Assembly (NCBI GenBank): GCA_051453625.1
Contig: JBOZIK010000001.1
Span: 231,715,586-231,759,592 of the forward strand
Length of the DNA: 44,007 nucleotides
Source: Welwitschia mirabilis
Lineage: Eukaryota; Gnetophyta; Gnetopsida; Welwitschiales
Direction: 5' to 3'
Shown: in pieces, positions 43,186-44,007 of the stretch
Layout: every line of letters begins with the position of its first letter
How positions within the stretch are numbered: position 1 is the stretch's first letter
Position numbers and translations under genes: made by a program
Notes under the pieces: model-generated
Databases searched by the model: none
What the model was told of the DNA's origin: nothing
Seen by the model: the letters and a program-made list of their open reading frames with translations, nothing else

Positions 43186-43990
43186 CTCCCAGTGATGAGG
43201 TAGAGGTAAAAAACTTAAATTTTTATTCAACCTTTTTGAAAGAACCTAATGAAGATCCTTTTCAACATTTTGCCAACATNNNNNNNNNNACTAGCAATAG
43301 AACTTACATGATTATCTTTCTTGTCACACTTAGAGATAGAGTAAACCTTTAACTTAAAACTATATGTCATAAAAGTCTTAAAACCTAGAGTCAAGTACAA
43401 GATGCTTTTATTAAAAGATTCACGAGTGAGAGTACAATGTAAAAAAGAAAAAAAGAAGTCATAGACTTTAAACAACCTATTGAGAATTATGCCATAACAT
43501 ATAAATGATTTATCATAGCAACTCATTCCAATCCTATTAATGAATTTTCCAAAGAATAATTAACAAATTATTTTTACAGTGAATTAAATAGAAAACTAAA
43601 CAACGTGTAGATTTTTCATGTCATGGTAAGTTGATGAATTTAGATTTAGAAAATGCATGGACATTATTGAAAGATCTTATTAAAATTAGTTGAACTTAGC
43701 CTAAACCAACTTTTAAAGAAAATCGAGTTGTAGGTCAAATGATAAAGGGGTTAAAAGAAGTAAAACATGATAAGGAGGAAGATCAAAATAATTTAACAAA
43801 TGTGATTAAGGATTTCACTACTTCTTTGAAGAAATGCACTAAAGTGATTCTAGATGCAAAAGTAGCAAATGAGAAAAACCTAATGTCAACATATGATTTA
43901 TATGAAGATATCTCTTATGTAACAATAGAATATCCCTTATTATCAACATGTAAAGAGAAAATATTTAAAGAAGGGTATGCATTTAACTAA
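43186..43990 (+). pseudogene. gag: Athila/Tat-type gypsy gag pseudogene, zinc ligands all Tyr
   Basis: Gag would package the element's RNA. The frame reads FLKEPNEDPFQHFANM (about 43232-43279). After a 10-N gap it continues FLVTLRDRVNL and SQVQDAFIKRF (about 43310-43425), LTNYFYSELNRKLN (about 43560-43600) and LENAWTLLKDL (about 43648). This is the block order of Athila-like gag: EDPxxHL, the FxxxLRDxAxxWL-like helix, KFLxKFF and YFYxGL. The last 84 codons (43739-43990) are open. They contain YDLYEDISYVTIEYPLLSTC, exactly spaced as a CX2CX4HX4C knuckle, but all four zinc ligands are Tyr. Any zinc-dependent RNA binding would be lost. The PBS 800 bases upstream is right for this lineage. Pol would lie beyond the window. 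Confidence 0.72.
43280..43289. other. Assembly gap (10 N)
   Basis: Interrupts the gag pseudogene. The coding trace resumes on the other side. Confidence 0.95.
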
Positions 43991-44007
43991 AGGCATCCCA
44001 ATTTTCA

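Noticed and set aside
43227-43526. 99-codon minus-strand frame running through Ns
   Set aside because: Opposite the Athila-type gag and dependent on unknown bases.

Overview
The window reads as AT-rich, CpG-poor heterochromatin of a seed plant. No stretch looks like an intact host gene. Almost every recognisable coding trace is a decayed plant transposon. Most in-frame damage is of the C-to-T / G-to-A type (CAA/CAG to TAA/TAG, TGG to TGA, TGT to TAT), as expected of old, methylated repeats. The species cannot be named from the sequence.

The left two thirds (1 to ~29300) is one nest built around a minus-strand Ty3/gypsy element. Its long LTR (about 3.3 kb) is present three times in the same direction: LTR A (window start to 10863), LTR B (13459 to ~26055) and LTR C (~26056 to ~29300). 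LTR A is split by an 8.4-kb Ty1/copia element of SIRE/Maximus type (1770-10170; 1612-bp LTRs, PBS, gag, a second ORF, PPT, but no pol). LTR B is split by a 9.45-kb CACTA DNA transposon (13851-23303; CACTA termini, AAA target duplication, subterminal AAGGCATTT repeats). The undisturbed LTR copies show the empty site for both insertions. Between LTRs A and B the gypsy element keeps only a PPT, a decayed gag, a 36-bp minisatellite and a tRNA-Met PBS.

The CACTA element has cargo. It holds a minus-strand gypsy integrase fragment, a minus-strand gypsy reverse-transcriptase fragment and, most notably, 125 uninterrupted codons of a host gene: the N-terminus of a peroxisomal 3-ketoacyl-CoA thiolase (KAT/PED1 type), with its PTS2 signal still traceable. 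No transposase was recognised, so the element was probably non-autonomous.

The right third (29300-44007) is a second, more broken pile. It has an unassigned AT-rich stretch; a decayed retroelement ORF resembling the plant 'ORF-1 / putative plant transposon protein' families (32480-34385); an LTR end with PBS of a copia element (34387-34571); a tRNA-like SINE candidate (~35900); copia gag and protease remains cut by a second copy of the same CACTA family (38234-38716); a copia protease-integrase-RNase H remnant with most of the reverse transcriptase deleted (38817-40980); and the start of an Athila/Tat-type gypsy element (tRNA-Asp PBS at 42367, gag to the window end). Five N-gaps interrupt the sequence; some of their flanks are duplicated, so local order there is uncertain. 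I saw no functional RNA gene, CRISPR array or operon-like structure.
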